From: Xylanibacter ruminicola
GTDB taxonomy: Bacteria; Bacteroidota; Bacteroidia; Bacteroidales; Bacteroidaceae
Length of the DNA: 64,000 bases
Assembly: GCF_900142525.1 (NCBI RefSeq)
Contig: NZ_FRBD01000015.1
Span: 1-64,000 of the forward strand
Reading direction: 5' to 3'
Program-made: the position numbers and the translations under genes
Shown: positions 27,335 through 36,611 of the stretch, piece after piece
How the letters are laid out: the number at the start of each line of letters is the position of its first letter
Numbering within the stretch: the first letter of the stretch is position 1
Notes under the pieces: generated by a model
Databases searched by the model: none
Seen by the model: the letters and a program-made list of their open reading frames with translations, nothing else
Told to the model about the DNA's origin: nothing

Positions 27335-28702
27335 CTATTTTTTGGCAGCACGACTGCGGATGATTCCCATCACTGTGGCTTTTCCCAAGCGGATGTTATC
27401 CAGAAGCGGACGATATGCCGGACAAGTATAGTGACAAGAGCCACACTCGATACAGCTGGTGATATCCTCGCTCTCAGCACGCTCCCAGTTCTTAACCTCT
27501 GAGAGTTTAGCCAACAGGTAAGGCTCCAATCCCATAGGACAAACGCCTACACACTTAGCGCAACGGATACAAGGCTGTGGTTCCTTGCGGCGAGCCTCGT
27601 CATCGCTGATGATGGTAACAGAGTTAGTTCCCTTACAGATGGGCACCTCTGTACTGGTAAGTGCCTTACCCATCATAGGTCCGCCAGCCAACAGCTTATT
27701 GTCGCCCTCAGGCATACCACCACAGGCATCAATCAGATTCTTCATCGGTGTACCCATGCGCACCTGGAAGTTGCCAGGGTTAGTCAGCTTCTTACCTGTA
27801 ACAGTGGTATAGCGCTCAAACAGCGGCTTATTCTTCATCACAGCCTCGTAAACGGCAAAGGCCGTTCCTACGTTCTGAACAATAGCGCCCACATTAACAG
27901 GAATAGCAGGAGGCGCTGGAACCTGACGCTGAATGACAGCATCAACCAACTGTTTCTCACCTCCCTGTGGATAACGCTGCTTCAAAGGTACAACCTCTAC
28001 CTGATACTTAGTACCGCTAAACTTCTTGGCACATTTTTCTGTGAGCAGCTCGATAGCAGCGGGTTTGTTGGTCTCAATACCTATATAACCCTTGGTTACC
28101 TTAGCGCCCATCATCAGCAGCTCGAGACCAACCAGAATCTCATCGGAACGTTCCATCATCAGGCGATAGTCGGCTGTGATATATGGCTCACACTCTACAG
28201 CGTTAATAATCACACACTCGGCCTTAGCTGTAGGAGGAGGTGTCAGTTTGATGAATGTGGGGAAACAAGCACCACCCATACCTACTACACCGGCATTCTT
28301 GATACGGTTCACAATCTCCTCTGGTGTCAGATCGGGATGATTTTCAACCAACTCAAGTTTGTTAGAGCGGTCGATACTCTCTTCCCACTCATCGCCCTCT
28401 ACATTAATGATAATAACGGGCTTACGATAGCCTGTGGCATCGATAGCGGTATCAATCTTGAACACCGTTCCGCTCACTGACGAGAAGATTGGTGCAGAAA
28501 CAAATCCGCCAGCCTCGGCAATCAGAGTGCCTACCTTTACCTTGTCGCCCTTGGCAACTACAGGCTTAGCAGGCGCACCGATATGCTGACTCAATGGGAA
28601 GATAGCCTGCTTGGGCAACTCGGCCACAATCGTAGGCACCTCGTGAGTCAGCTTATTCTCTTCAGGGTGAATACCACCCATACTAAATGTCTTTATCTTC
28701 AT
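27335..28702 (-). CDS. rnfC: Electron transport complex subunit RnfC
   Basis: The 455-residue protein begins with the RnfC barrel region (THEVPTIVAELPKQAIFPL, QHIGAPAKPVV). A flavin/NADH-binding Rossmann-like core contains GVVGMGGACFPTFIKL and an SLBB-like segment. It ends with two 4Fe-4S motifs, CIRCAKCVGVCP and CIECGSCHYTCPAY. It is the NADH-facing peripheral subunit. Its start overlaps the rnfB stop by four bases. Confidence 0.97.
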   Translation of the reverse strand: MKIKTFSMGGIHPEENKLTHEVPTIVAELPKQAIFPLSQHIGAPAKPVVAKGDKVKVGTLIAEAGGFVSAPIFSSVSGTVFKIDTAIDATGYRKPVIIINVEGDEWEESIDRSNKLELVENHPDLTPEEIVNRIKNAGVVGMGGACFPTFIKLTPPPTAKAECVIINAVECEPYITADYRLMMERSDEILVGLELLMMGAKVTKGYIGIETNKPAAIELLTEKCAKKFSGTKYQVEVVPLKQRYPQGGEKQLVDAVIQRQVPAPPAIPVNVGAIVQNVGTAFAVYEAVMKNKPLFERYTTVTGKKLTNPGNFQVRMGTPMKNLIDACGGMPEGDNKLLAGGPMMGKALTSTEVPICKGTNSVTIISDDEARRKEPQPCIRCAKCVGVCPMGLEPYLLAKLSEVKNWERAESEDITSCIECGSCHYTCPAYRPLLDNIRLGKATVMGIIRSRAAKK

Positions 28703-29613
28703 GCCTGTTCCTCCTTTCTTTCACTAGTTTCACTAGTCTCACTAGATGAACTAGTTGTACTAGACATACTAGTTGTACTAGCTTTACTTACCGGGAAATT
28801 AACTGCAACAATAGCCTTCTTAGGGCAAACGGCTACACACTTGCGACACAAGCGGCACTTCTGATGGTCGATGTAAGCCAGGTTGTTCTCAACGGTGATA
28901 GCACCGAAAGGACATTCCTTCTCACACTTTCCACATCCGATACAGCTGACTGCACAAGCCTTCATAGCTGCAGGCCCCTTGTCCTTATTTACACACGATA
29001 CAAACACACGTCTGTTCTTCGGTCCCTTCTTACGGAGTTCGATGATGTTTCGTGGACAAGCCTTGACACAAGCGCCGCATGAGGTACACTTCTCATCGTC
29101 GACTTCAGGAATACCTGTTGCTGGATTAATACTGATAGCACCAAACTGACATGCAGCTACGCAATCGCCACATCCAAGACAGCCAAAACCACAAGCTGTC
29201 TCACCGGCACCACAAGCATGCATCGCTGCACAGGTGCGCAATCCGGCATATTCAGCAATCTTGGCTCGATGCTCACATGTTCCGTTACATCTTACTACAG
29301 CCACCATGGGCTCAGTATTAGCAATAGCCATTCCCAACAAGTCGGCCACCTTTCCCATAGTCTCAGCTCCACCTACAGGACACATCAGTCCGTCAAGGCT
29401 ACCAGCATCAGCACCTTTTACAAGTGCATCAGCCATACCGCTACAACCAGGGAAACCACATCCTCCACAATTGGCTCCAGGAAGTAATTCGCCAACCTGG
29501 GCAATACGAGGATCCTCATAAACAGCGAACTTCTTGGAGGCAGCAAAAAGCACAATGGCAGCTATCAATCCGATAGTTCCAAGTACAATTACAGCAATCA
29601 AGATAAAATTCAT
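28699..29613 (-). CDS. rnfB: Electron transport complex subunit RnfB (ferredoxin-type)
   Basis: The 304-residue protein has an N-terminal membrane anchor (about 3-25) and the RnfB cluster motif LLPGANCGGCGFPGCSG. Several 4Fe-4S motifs follow, including CLGCGDCVAACQFGA, CTSCGACVKACP, CIGCGKCEKECP and CRLCRKCVAVCP. It accepts electrons from reduced ferredoxin. The last ~25 residues are a Ser/Thr-rich tail encoded by a 9-base tandem repeat, which is not part of the conserved fold. Confidence 0.97.
   Translation of the reverse strand: MNFILIAVIVLGTIGLIAAIVLFAASKKFAVYEDPRIAQVGELLPGANCGGCGFPGCSGMADALVKGADAGSLDGLMCPVGGAETMGKVADLLGMAIANTEPMVAVVRCNGTCEHRAKIAEYAGLRTCAAMHACGAGETACGFGCLGCGDCVAACQFGAISINPATGIPEVDDEKCTSCGACVKACPRNIIELRKKGPKNRRVFVSCVNKDKGPAAMKACAVSCIGCGKCEKECPFGAITVENNLAYIDHQKCRLCRKCVAVCPKKAIVAVNFPVSKASTTSMSSTTSSSSETSETSERKEEQA
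28723..28790. repeat. Tandem 9-base repeat ACTAGnnnn in the 3' end of rnfB
   Basis: ACTAG occurs at 28723, 28732, 28741, 28750, 28759, 28768 and 28777, exactly nine bases apart, with a degenerate eighth copy (ACTTA) at 28786. CTAG is palindromic, so the pattern is the same on both strands. It encodes the Ser/Thr tail of RnfB in frame. Confidence 0.9.
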
Positions 29614-29647
29614 AATTTCCTCTATTTGTTTTAGTTACTACTTTTTA

Positions 29648-30094
29648 TTAATTATCTAAGTTAAATGATATACGTTGTTGAATCTTATCACGCATCAGCC
29701 ACAGCGCCGAATAATATGGTACCAGCGAACCTAACGCTGTAAGGGCTGCCACGCCCTCGCTATCTGTCAGTTTTAAGGCTACCATCAGTACACATATTAA
29801 TATAAGGAAAGGAACACCAAAGCCTAATAACAGTGCTTGATTAGCAACATCTTTCGATGCCCAAACTGTTACCTGCTGCCCTACCTTATATCTTTTTGTA
29901 TCAGCACCAAAGACATCTACCATTTTTACCTTTGATTCGGCTGCATTCTTGGACGAGCCAAGCGACAAAGTCGAGCGACAGTGGTTAGCCACCTTGCATG
30001 CCGCACAAGCCGAGGTCTGAACGATTTGCACTTTGATGCAACCATCCTTAATACTATGTATTACTCCTGAATGTGATATCTTATTACTCATCAA
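29648..30094 (-). CDS. RseC-type / SoxR-reducing system protein
   Basis: The 148-residue protein has an N-terminal soluble part with a Cys cluster (SACAACKVANHC) in an otherwise beta-rich segment (HSGVIHSIKDGCIKVQIVQT). Two transmembrane helices follow at about 88-108 and 110-130. This is the RseC/RsxC-associated family that commonly heads rnf operons in Bacteroidota. It probably helps mature or regulate the Rnf redox chain. It is the first gene of the operon, 34 bases before rnfB. Met2 is an alternative start. Confidence 0.88.
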   Translation of the reverse strand: MMSNKISHSGVIHSIKDGCIKVQIVQTSACAACKVANHCRSTLSLGSSKNAAESKVKMVDVFGADTKRYKVGQQVTVWASKDVANQALLLGFGVPFLILICVLMVALKLTDSEGVAALTALGSLVPYYSALWLMRDKIQQRISFNLDN

Positions 30095-30119
30095 TTTGTC
30101 AAGTAGACTTTACATTTTG

Positions 30120-30127
30120 CAAAGGTA
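30120..30127 (-). promoter_or_regulatory. -7 box of the rnf operon
   Basis: The minus strand reads TACCTTTG, 25 bases upstream of the first rnf-operon start. CTTG at 30148-30151 (20-base spacer) is a 3/4 match to -33. Confidence 0.65.
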
Positions 30128-30188
30128 CGAAAAACAAACTAATAAAACAAGCGAAATAGCGGTTTTTTCGTAAAAATAATCGTAATCG

Positions 30189-30220
30189 TTTGCAATTACA
30201 AAAGTTTTTTTATACTTTTG
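30189..30220 (+). promoter_or_regulatory. Promoter (-33/-7) of the 30245 gene
   Basis: TTTG at 30189-30192, a 20-base spacer and TACTTTTG at 30213-30220 match the full Bacteroidota pattern, 24 bases before the ATG. It rules out the earlier in-frame start at 30218. Confidence 0.75.
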
Positions 30221-30244
30221 CGCCGGATTAAGAATAAAAAGAAG

Positions 30245-30685
30245 ATGAAGACAACCGAACTGACATTCCAGCAAATCGAACGTGCTATCCGCAAGATAGC
30301 CGACAAATTCCCTCCATCAGAGGAGGCTAACGTTATGACCGACATCCATTTCCGAGTTACTCAGGATACTGGTGAACTAATGGCTTTCGATGATAATGAT
30401 GAGGAGATAAACCGTTGCATTATTGAGGAATGGATTGATAATACGGACGATAACTTCTTCGATGAGATCCCTAGTATTTTCCGCAAGTGTCTTGACAAGA
30501 TGAAGGACACTATAGAAAACATGTCAATTCTCAAGCCATTCTCGTTCGTTCTTGAGAATGACGAGAAAGAATCTATTGCCGAGCTTTATCTGGTTGATGA
30601 CGAGACTGTGATTATCGACCCAGATTTGATGCAAGGACTTGATGAGGATCTTAATGATTTCCTTAAAAAACTTCTTGAGGATTAA
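30245..30685 (+). CDS. Conserved acidic protein of unknown function
   Basis: The start at 30245 (MKTTELTFQQIERAI) is chosen because a full promoter ends at 30220. The 146-residue cytosolic protein is strongly acidic (runs such as FDDNDEEINR and DNTDDNFFDE) and helical at the N-terminus. No signal peptide, membrane segment or catalytic motif is visible. I recognise the general type from other Bacteroidales but not a function. It is transcribed divergently from the rnf operon and overlaps the convergent lipoprotein gene by four bases. Confidence 0.75.
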   Translation: MKTTELTFQQIERAIRKIADKFPPSEEANVMTDIHFRVTQDTGELMAFDDNDEEINRCIIEEWIDNTDDNFFDEIPSIFRKCLDKMKDTIENMSILKPFSFVLENDEKESIAELYLVDDETVIIDPDLMQGLDEDLNDFLKKLLED

Positions 30686-31344
30686 TCATCCAACTCTTCA
30701 CTTTTCTGCAATAGGAAATTACGCGATGCATCAAGCGTGTAAACCTCATCTGTGCGCGTTTTGTGCTTTTCCTTCGAATAATCCATCAAGTGTATTTCGT
30801 AGTCGCTAGTAATGGTGAAGTATTGAAGTAACTCTTCCTCATCGAATAAGTCATAATCTTCCTCATCTTCTATCGCATATAGACAGATTTTATCTACAGG
30901 AAGATAATCATTATCGAGCGAATAAAGCCATAATGAATATCTTTCTGTTCCATCTTCGTCATCATCTGCCACTCCTTCATCAGCAGCAAGAATCATCAAT
31001 CGTGCACCTAGCGACTCAGATAATGATATGGCTTTCTGTTTTCCATTACCTTCCAATTCCAACGCCTTGGCAATATCCTGAGGCACAGGTTTAAAGTTTG
31101 GCAGATATCTTACAAACTCATCGGAATAAGCAATTGGTAGTGGCAATAATGCCAAACTGTCGTAGAACAGCTTCAAGGGATTGTCGGATTTCTCAAGATT
31201 AATACCTTGAGCCGCCAATCGCTCAGCAACCTCTATCTTTTGGATACTGTCCAGCTTTCGCTGCATCTCCTCAGCACTCATGCTCCTGCCACCACAAGCA
31301 GCCAACAGCATCATTGCCACTATCACACCAAAAACTCCTTTCAT
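30682..31344 (-). CDS. Predicted lipoprotein, unknown function
   Basis: The 220-residue product has a lipoprotein signal peptide with lipobox LLAAC (Cys17). An acidic soluble domain with patches DDDEDGTERYS and DEEDYDLFDEEE follows. No known domain is recognised. It follows the GH10-like gene by 20 bases on the same strand and probably ends that operon. Confidence 0.72.
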   Translation of the reverse strand: MKGVFGVIVAMMLLAACGGRSMSAEEMQRKLDSIQKIEVAERLAAQGINLEKSDNPLKLFYDSLALLPLPIAYSDEFVRYLPNFKPVPQDIAKALELEGNGKQKAISLSESLGARLMILAADEGVADDDEDGTERYSLWLYSLDNDYLPVDKICLYAIEDEEDYDLFDEEELLQYFTITSDYEIHLMDYSKEKHKTRTDEVYTLDASRNFLLQKSEELDD

Positions 31345-31364
31345 CTTGATATTCCTCCTAAGGA

Positions 31365-32849
31365 TTATAACTTAATCTTCTTCGAAACAGGCTTGCTCTC
31401 GTTCTGAATGCGGTTCAAGGCAGTTACCACATAGGTAAATTTCTCAGTGCCTCGCTCATAAGGCAGTTTGTAGAAGAACTGGTCTGTGATGGTCACAATC
31501 TTCGAAGCATCATCGAGATTCACCTTCTCACCCTTAGCAAAGCGGTAAATCACATATTTCACCGACTGTGTATCCCAATGCTTGCCGTTTGATGGCGTCC
31601 AGAACAGAATGTATCCATCCTCTGTCCAGACGGGAGCCAGCTTCTTCACCTTCTTAGGAGCCTTGTTGCTGATAAAGCTCATATCGGGCTGCAGTGTTTT
31701 GTTCTTCCAGTAAACCTCACGCAGCGATGTACCATAGTTGCCCACATTGTCAACTGCAGCCTTTGCATACCATAATACGGTTCCCTTAACAGTAGGATAA
31801 GTGCGATGTAAATTCATCTTTGCAGCCAACTGATGGCGATTCGCATTCTGCGGATCAGCATACTTCACAGTGCGCTCAACATCCTCACCTATTACCAGCG
31901 GACGGGCTGAAGCATGCTGGCTCCACCACTTAATCAGTGTAGCGTAATCAGCAGCTTTATTACCAATCTCCCAATACAGCTGAGGCACGCAGTAATCTAA
32001 CCATCCATTGTTAACCCACAGCAGAATGTCGGCATAGAGATCGTCATAGTTCTGAGTGCCGTTGGTATCACTACCTGCAGGCGAACTCTTTTTATTACGA
32101 TAGATACCAAATGGCGAGATGCCGACTTTTACCCAAGGCTTGACATCATGGATTGCTTTATAAAACTGCTCGATAAACAGGTTTACGTTATATCGGCGCC
32201 AATCGTTCTGGTCCTTAATACCATTGGAATGATCGTGAAACAACTCATCGTCAGGAATGGTCTGTCCCTTAACAGGATATGGATAGAAATAATCGTCCAT
32301 GTGTATGCCGTCTACATCATAGCGGCTCACAATGTCCTGAGCTACCTGACAGATATAGTCGCGATTTTCCTGCATTCCCGGATTCAGAATAAACAATTCG
32401 TCATAAGCAAAACAACTTGATGGCTTACGGATGGCTATATGACTATTTGATAGTACTGTAGTACCCTTGGTCTTAGCACGGAATGGGTTAATCCATGCGT
32501 GAAGCTCCATACCTCGCTTATGGCACTCATCGATCATCCACTGCAAGGGATCCCAATATGGGGAGGGAGCCTTACCCTGTACGCCTGTCAGGAATCGGCT
32601 CCAAGGCTCTATCTTACTCTCATAGAGCGCATCACACTCTGGACGCACCTGAAACATAATGACGTTCACGCCGTCCTTCTGCAGTTCGTTAAGCTGGTAG
32701 GTCAGCGTCTCCTGCATCTTCTTTGTACCCAGGTTCTGGAACTGTCCATTAACACATTGTATCCATGCTCCACGCATCTCTCGCTTCTGAGCATTCATTG
32801 TCGTCGCCATCATCAGGGCGACAGCCATTAAAATCAGTTTATTCTTCAT
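31365..32849 (-). CDS. Secreted family-10-like glycosyl hydrolase (GHL10/DUF187)
   Basis: The 494-residue protein has a signal peptide (to about Ala20, MNAQ). A GHL10 barrel follows with MRGAWIQCVN, GVNVIMFQVRPECDALY, HKRGMELHAWINPFR, DGIHMDDYFYPYP and VKVGISPFGI. Asp-rich DDYFYP lies in the active-site region of the family. A C-terminal fibronectin-like segment covers about 405-490. Substrate is unknown; related proteins act on cell-wall or host glycans. Its start overlaps the metH 3' end by 11 bases. Confidence 0.87.
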   Translation of the reverse strand: MKNKLILMAVALMMATTMNAQKREMRGAWIQCVNGQFQNLGTKKMQETLTYQLNELQKDGVNVIMFQVRPECDALYESKIEPWSRFLTGVQGKAPSPYWDPLQWMIDECHKRGMELHAWINPFRAKTKGTTVLSNSHIAIRKPSSCFAYDELFILNPGMQENRDYICQVAQDIVSRYDVDGIHMDDYFYPYPVKGQTIPDDELFHDHSNGIKDQNDWRRYNVNLFIEQFYKAIHDVKPWVKVGISPFGIYRNKKSSPAGSDTNGTQNYDDLYADILLWVNNGWLDYCVPQLYWEIGNKAADYATLIKWWSQHASARPLVIGEDVERTVKYADPQNANRHQLAAKMNLHRTYPTVKGTVLWYAKAAVDNVGNYGTSLREVYWKNKTLQPDMSFISNKAPKKVKKLAPVWTEDGYILFWTPSNGKHWDTQSVKYVIYRFAKGEKVNLDDASKIVTITDQFFYKLPYERGTEKFTYVVTALNRIQNESKPVSKKIKL

Positions 32850-35562
32850 ATTTTGGTTTATTCTTTCTTGCTTCTTCCAACGATACTATCTTAGTCTGTT
32901 CCTGCTTATATTCCTCGCGCAGAATGTCATATTTCTCATCTAATTCGTGCTCCACAGCCTCCTTGTCGGCCATTAACTTCTGAGCTACAAGTGCATTCTG
33001 GGACGCATCCTTCATCCACACCACCGGACCGCCATATACAGGAGCAATCTTCAATGCCACATGCAACTCACTAGTTGTAGCACCACCTATCATGATGGGC
33101 AAATCCATACCAGCCTTTTTCAACTCTTCGGCCACATTTACCATCTCCTCAAGACTGGGTGTTATCAGTCCACTCAGACCTATCATATCTACGTTCTCCT
33201 CTTTGGCTTTACGTACAATCTGATCAGCAGGCACCATTACTCCCATATCTATTACATCATAGCCGTTACATGCCATTACAACGCTGACGATGTTTTTCCC
33301 GATATCGTGCACATCGCCTTTTACGGTAGCTAGCAGCACTTTTCCTGCAGATGTGGTACTCTCTGTTTTCTCCGCTTCGATATATGGCTGAAGAATATCT
33401 ACAGCCTGTTTCATGGTGCGGGCCGTTTTAACGACTTGCGGTAGAAACATCTTTCCTTCGCCAAACAAGGTACCAACCTTATTCATTCCTGCCATCAGAG
33501 GCCCCTCGATGATGTCTACCGCATGTGGAAAATTTCCCAAAGCCTCTTTTAAGTCATCTTCAAGAAAGGTACTATCACCCTTAATCAATGCCTGAGCCAA
33601 TCTCTCTTCCACAGGCGATTTACTTCTATCATCCGTTTCTGATGTAGTAGAACCAGATACTGCACCAGCTTCCTTCTTGGCCAATTCCTCAGCAAGAATC
33701 TTTCCTGCCAGTTCTATTAAATCTTCTGATGCTCCTTTGCGACGATTCAGGACAACGTCTTCTATCACCTTAAGTTCTTCTGCAGGAATATCAGCATAAG
33801 TAACTTTGGTAGAAGGATTTACAATACCGAAATCCATACCAACCTGAATAGCGTGATAGAGGAATACGGCATGCATCGCCTCACGGATATAGTTATTACC
33901 ACGGAACGAGAAACTCAGGTTACTCACACCTCCACTAACATGTGCTCCTGGCAGGTTATGATGTATCCATTCTGTAGCGCGTATAAAGTCAAGCGCATAA
34001 GCATCATGCTCCTCCATACCTGTTGCTATAGCAAGTACATTGGGATCGAAAATGATGTCGCGTGGATTCATGCCCACCTTTTCAGTCAGTATCTTATAGG
34101 CACGTTGGGCTATCTCAATGCGTCGCTCATAGGTTGTGGCCTGACCTTCTTCATCAAAACACATCACCACTACAGCTGCACCGTATCGCATCACATCTTC
34201 AGCATGCTCAACAAACTTCTGCTCACCCTCTTTCAGCGATATTGAGTTGACAATGCTCTTGCCTTGAACACATTTAAGACCTGCTTGTATCACATCCCAG
34301 TTAGATGAATCAATCATCACTGGCACCTTGGCTATATCAGGCTCAGCAGCAATCATATTCAGGAATGTTGCCATCTCCTGCTTCGCATCAAGCAGTCCAT
34401 CATCCATGTTTACATCGATAACCAATGCACCATCACTCACCTGTTTACGAGCAATGCTCAGAGCTTCGTTGTATTTCTTCTCCTTTATCAGTCGCAGGAA
34501 TTTTCGAGAACCAGCAACGTTACATCTTTCTCCTACATTAGTGAATGTGTTTTCTAAAGGAGCAAGAAGTTCCAAGCCCGAAAGCCACATGGTTTTTGGC
34601 TTTTCAGCAATCTGATGAGGCTTTTTGCCTTCAACCAGTGGTTGATAGAGACGTATAAACTCATCGGTAGTACCACAACAACCACCAATGATATTTACTA
34701 TTCCTTCGTCTACCAATTCACCCATCTTGGGAGCCATACTCTCGGCTGTCTCATCATACAGACCTAGAGCATTAGGTAGTCCGGCATTGGGGTAGCAACT
34801 GATGTAATAAGGTGCTTTTTGAGCCAACTCACGGATAAATGGTTTCATTTGTGTAGCACCAAACGAGCAGTTCAGTCCTATAGAGAATATCTTGTATGTA
34901 CTAACACTGGCCAAAAAGGCATCGAGTGTTTGTCCAGATAGCGTGCGTCCTGCCAAATCGCTCACCGTTACCGACAACATAATAGGGAGTTCCTGATTAC
35001 GTTTCAACATCACACGATTACAGGCATCTATGGCGCATTTTGCATTCAGAGTATCAAAGATAGTTTCAATCAGCAGAGCATCTACTCCACCCTCCATCAG
35101 CCCATCAGCCTGTTCCATATAAGCCTCCAGCAGCTCATCATAGGTAATATCGCGCATAGCAGGATTGCTGACATCAGGACTCATTGAAAGTGTTTTATTG
35201 GTAGGTCCTATAGATCCTGCCACAAATCTTGGCTTTTCTTCTTTGCTGAATTTATCTGCCTCCTCGCGAGCCAATTTTGCTCCACGACAAGCCATCTCCC
35301 ATGCTTTGTCCTGTAGATTATAATCAGCTTGGGAAATACGCTGGCTGCTGAACGTATTGGTTGATATGATGTCGGCACCAGCTGCCAGATATTTGCGATG
35401 AATCTCGCTCACTATCTCTGGACGAGTCAGGTTCAGCTCGTCACTGTTTCCCACCTTTCCCAATACAGCTCCAATCATCGTTCCCATTGCTCCATCAAGA
35501 ACAAGGACACGGTCGTTTATGATTTCGTCTAGCTTCTTCACCTCGTTTATTTTAACTGTCAA
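32839..35562 (-). CDS. metH: Cobalamin-dependent methionine synthase, lacking the AdoMet activation domain
   Basis: The 907-residue protein has the homocysteine domain (zinc Cys232 in GLNCSFGA and Cys295/296 in GGCCGT) and the methyltetrahydrofolate domain (NVGERCNVAGSRKF near 345). A cap region and the B12 domain follow, with the lower-ligand motif DVHDIG (His752). It ends at VSLEEARKNKPKYEE, where full-length enzymes (about 1,230 residues in E. coli) continue into the reactivation domain. It transfers a methyl group to homocysteine. Reductive reactivation would need a separate protein. It follows smpB by 15 bases. Confidence 0.96.
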   Translation of the reverse strand: MTVKINEVKKLDEIINDRVLVLDGAMGTMIGAVLGKVGNSDELNLTRPEIVSEIHRKYLAAGADIISTNTFSSQRISQADYNLQDKAWEMACRGAKLAREEADKFSKEEKPRFVAGSIGPTNKTLSMSPDVSNPAMRDITYDELLEAYMEQADGLMEGGVDALLIETIFDTLNAKCAIDACNRVMLKRNQELPIMLSVTVSDLAGRTLSGQTLDAFLASVSTYKIFSIGLNCSFGATQMKPFIRELAQKAPYYISCYPNAGLPNALGLYDETAESMAPKMGELVDEGIVNIIGGCCGTTDEFIRLYQPLVEGKKPHQIAEKPKTMWLSGLELLAPLENTFTNVGERCNVAGSRKFLRLIKEKKYNEALSIARKQVSDGALVIDVNMDDGLLDAKQEMATFLNMIAAEPDIAKVPVMIDSSNWDVIQAGLKCVQGKSIVNSISLKEGEQKFVEHAEDVMRYGAAVVVMCFDEEGQATTYERRIEIAQRAYKILTEKVGMNPRDIIFDPNVLAIATGMEEHDAYALDFIRATEWIHHNLPGAHVSGGVSNLSFSFRGNNYIREAMHAVFLYHAIQVGMDFGIVNPSTKVTYADIPAEELKVIEDVVLNRRKGASEDLIELAGKILAEELAKKEAGAVSGSTTSETDDRSKSPVEERLAQALIKGDSTFLEDDLKEALGNFPHAVDIIEGPLMAGMNKVGTLFGEGKMFLPQVVKTARTMKQAVDILQPYIEAEKTESTTSAGKVLLATVKGDVHDIGKNIVSVVMACNGYDVIDMGVMVPADQIVRKAKEENVDMIGLSGLITPSLEEMVNVAEELKKAGMDLPIMIGGATTSELHVALKIAPVYGGPVVWMKDASQNALVAQKLMADKEAVEHELDEKYDILREEYKQEQTKIVSLEEARKNKPKYEE

Positions 35563-35577
35563 TTCTCAATTGTGAAT

Positions 35578-36060
35578 TCACTTCCAAACCTTCATTGCGC
35601 GATCCATTTCGCGACGATCCTCTTTCTCTTTCAGAGTTTGACGTTTATCAAACTCTTTCTTACCCTTACATAGAGCCACATCAACCTTAGCACGTCCTTT
35701 TTCGTCGATAAAGACAAGAATAGGAACTATAGTATATCCTGTTTGTTTTGTGGCACTTTCTAAAGCACGTATTTCTTTTTTAGTAAGCAATAATTTGCGG
35801 TCGCGTTTCTGCTCGTGGTTATTATACGATCCATAGAAATAAGGACTAATGTTCATGCCCTTTACCCACAGTTCACCGTTTATCACAACGCAGTATGTGT
35901 CGACCAAACTTGCCTTACCCATACGGATACTTTTAATTTCAGTACCCGTCAGCACGATACCAGCTGTATAAGTTTCAATAAAGAAGTACTCAAATGAAGC
36001 CTTCTTATTCTTTATCTGTATCGGACTCTTTTTTCTTATCTGTTCCTCGTTCTTATTCAT
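35578..36060 (-). CDS. smpB: SsrA-binding protein SmpB
   Basis: The 160-residue protein shows [35 protein letters not shown] and the closing [20 protein letters not shown], all diagnostic for SmpB. The basic tail enters the decoding site with tmRNA during rescue of stalled ribosomes. It overlaps the upstream DMP19 gene by four bases and precedes metH by 15 bases. No tmRNA gene is seen in the window. Confidence 0.97.
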   Translation of the reverse strand: MNKNEEQIRKKSPIQIKNKKASFEYFFIETYTAGIVLTGTEIKSIRMGKASLVDTYCVVINGELWVKGMNISPYFYGSYNNHEQKRDRKLLLTKKEIRALESATKQTGYTIVPILVFIDEKGRAKVDVALCKGKKEFDKRQTLKEKEDRREMDRAMKVWK

Positions 36061-36560
36061 TTAATAGTTGCGAATTTTTCGATGTTGTCATCGATATAAT
36101 GAGCAATATCGTCTGTCCATTCCTCCTCGTTCTCTATGAACTGGTCGTCGAGATCTTCAAACTCCGGATACTGCTCGAACATAGCCATAAAGTCCTCATC
36201 ACTCTTTTCTGTTTCAATCTCATCACGATATTTCAGCCACAGGGTGTGAGCATCGTAAATCAGTTTAGATGGTGCACGCATATCCCATAGGCGAAGAACT
36301 TTTGCCAAAGGATTTTTAAATATGAATGGGCCGTAGCCATTGTAAATAAGCTGTACGAATCCGCCATCCATCACCTCGTCATGCAGAATCTTCCAGGCCA
36401 ACAGTGTCAGTTGGTCAGCGTTTAATTCCTGCATACTCTCAGCAGTAAGTTCTCCATCGATTGAATCGTAGATTGCTTTCACAAAGACGTCGATAAATTC
36501 GTCCATTCCCTCCATCGCAGCTTTCTGCAGGTCTTGGTCTCTAACGATTACTTCTTTCAT
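36057..36560 (-). CDS. DMP19/DUF4375-family protein
   Basis: The 167-residue acidic, mainly helical protein contains [20 protein letters not shown] followed by YNGYGPFIF, the hallmark of the DMP19/DUF4375 family. The C-terminal third is strongly acidic. DMP19 proteins have been proposed as DNA mimics; whether that holds here is unknown. It overlaps smpB by four bases and follows the MBL gene by 51 bases. Confidence 0.78.
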   Translation of the reverse strand: MKEVIVRDQDLQKAAMEGMDEFIDVFVKAIYDSIDGELTAESMQELNADQLTLLAWKILHDEVMDGGFVQLIYNGYGPFIFKNPLAKVLRLWDMRAPSKLIYDAHTLWLKYRDEIETEKSDEDFMAMFEQYPEFEDLDDQFIENEEEWTDDIAHYIDDNIEKFATIK

Positions 36561-36611
36561 TTTTTATCTCCTACGGATTATACGAATTATTATTTTGCCT
36601 TTGGTTTAAAT

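Noticed and set aside
32839..36060. A cobalamin or SAM riboswitch ahead of metH
   Set aside because: metH lies 15 bases after smpB in an operon, with no room for one, and none of the conserved boxes is seen.
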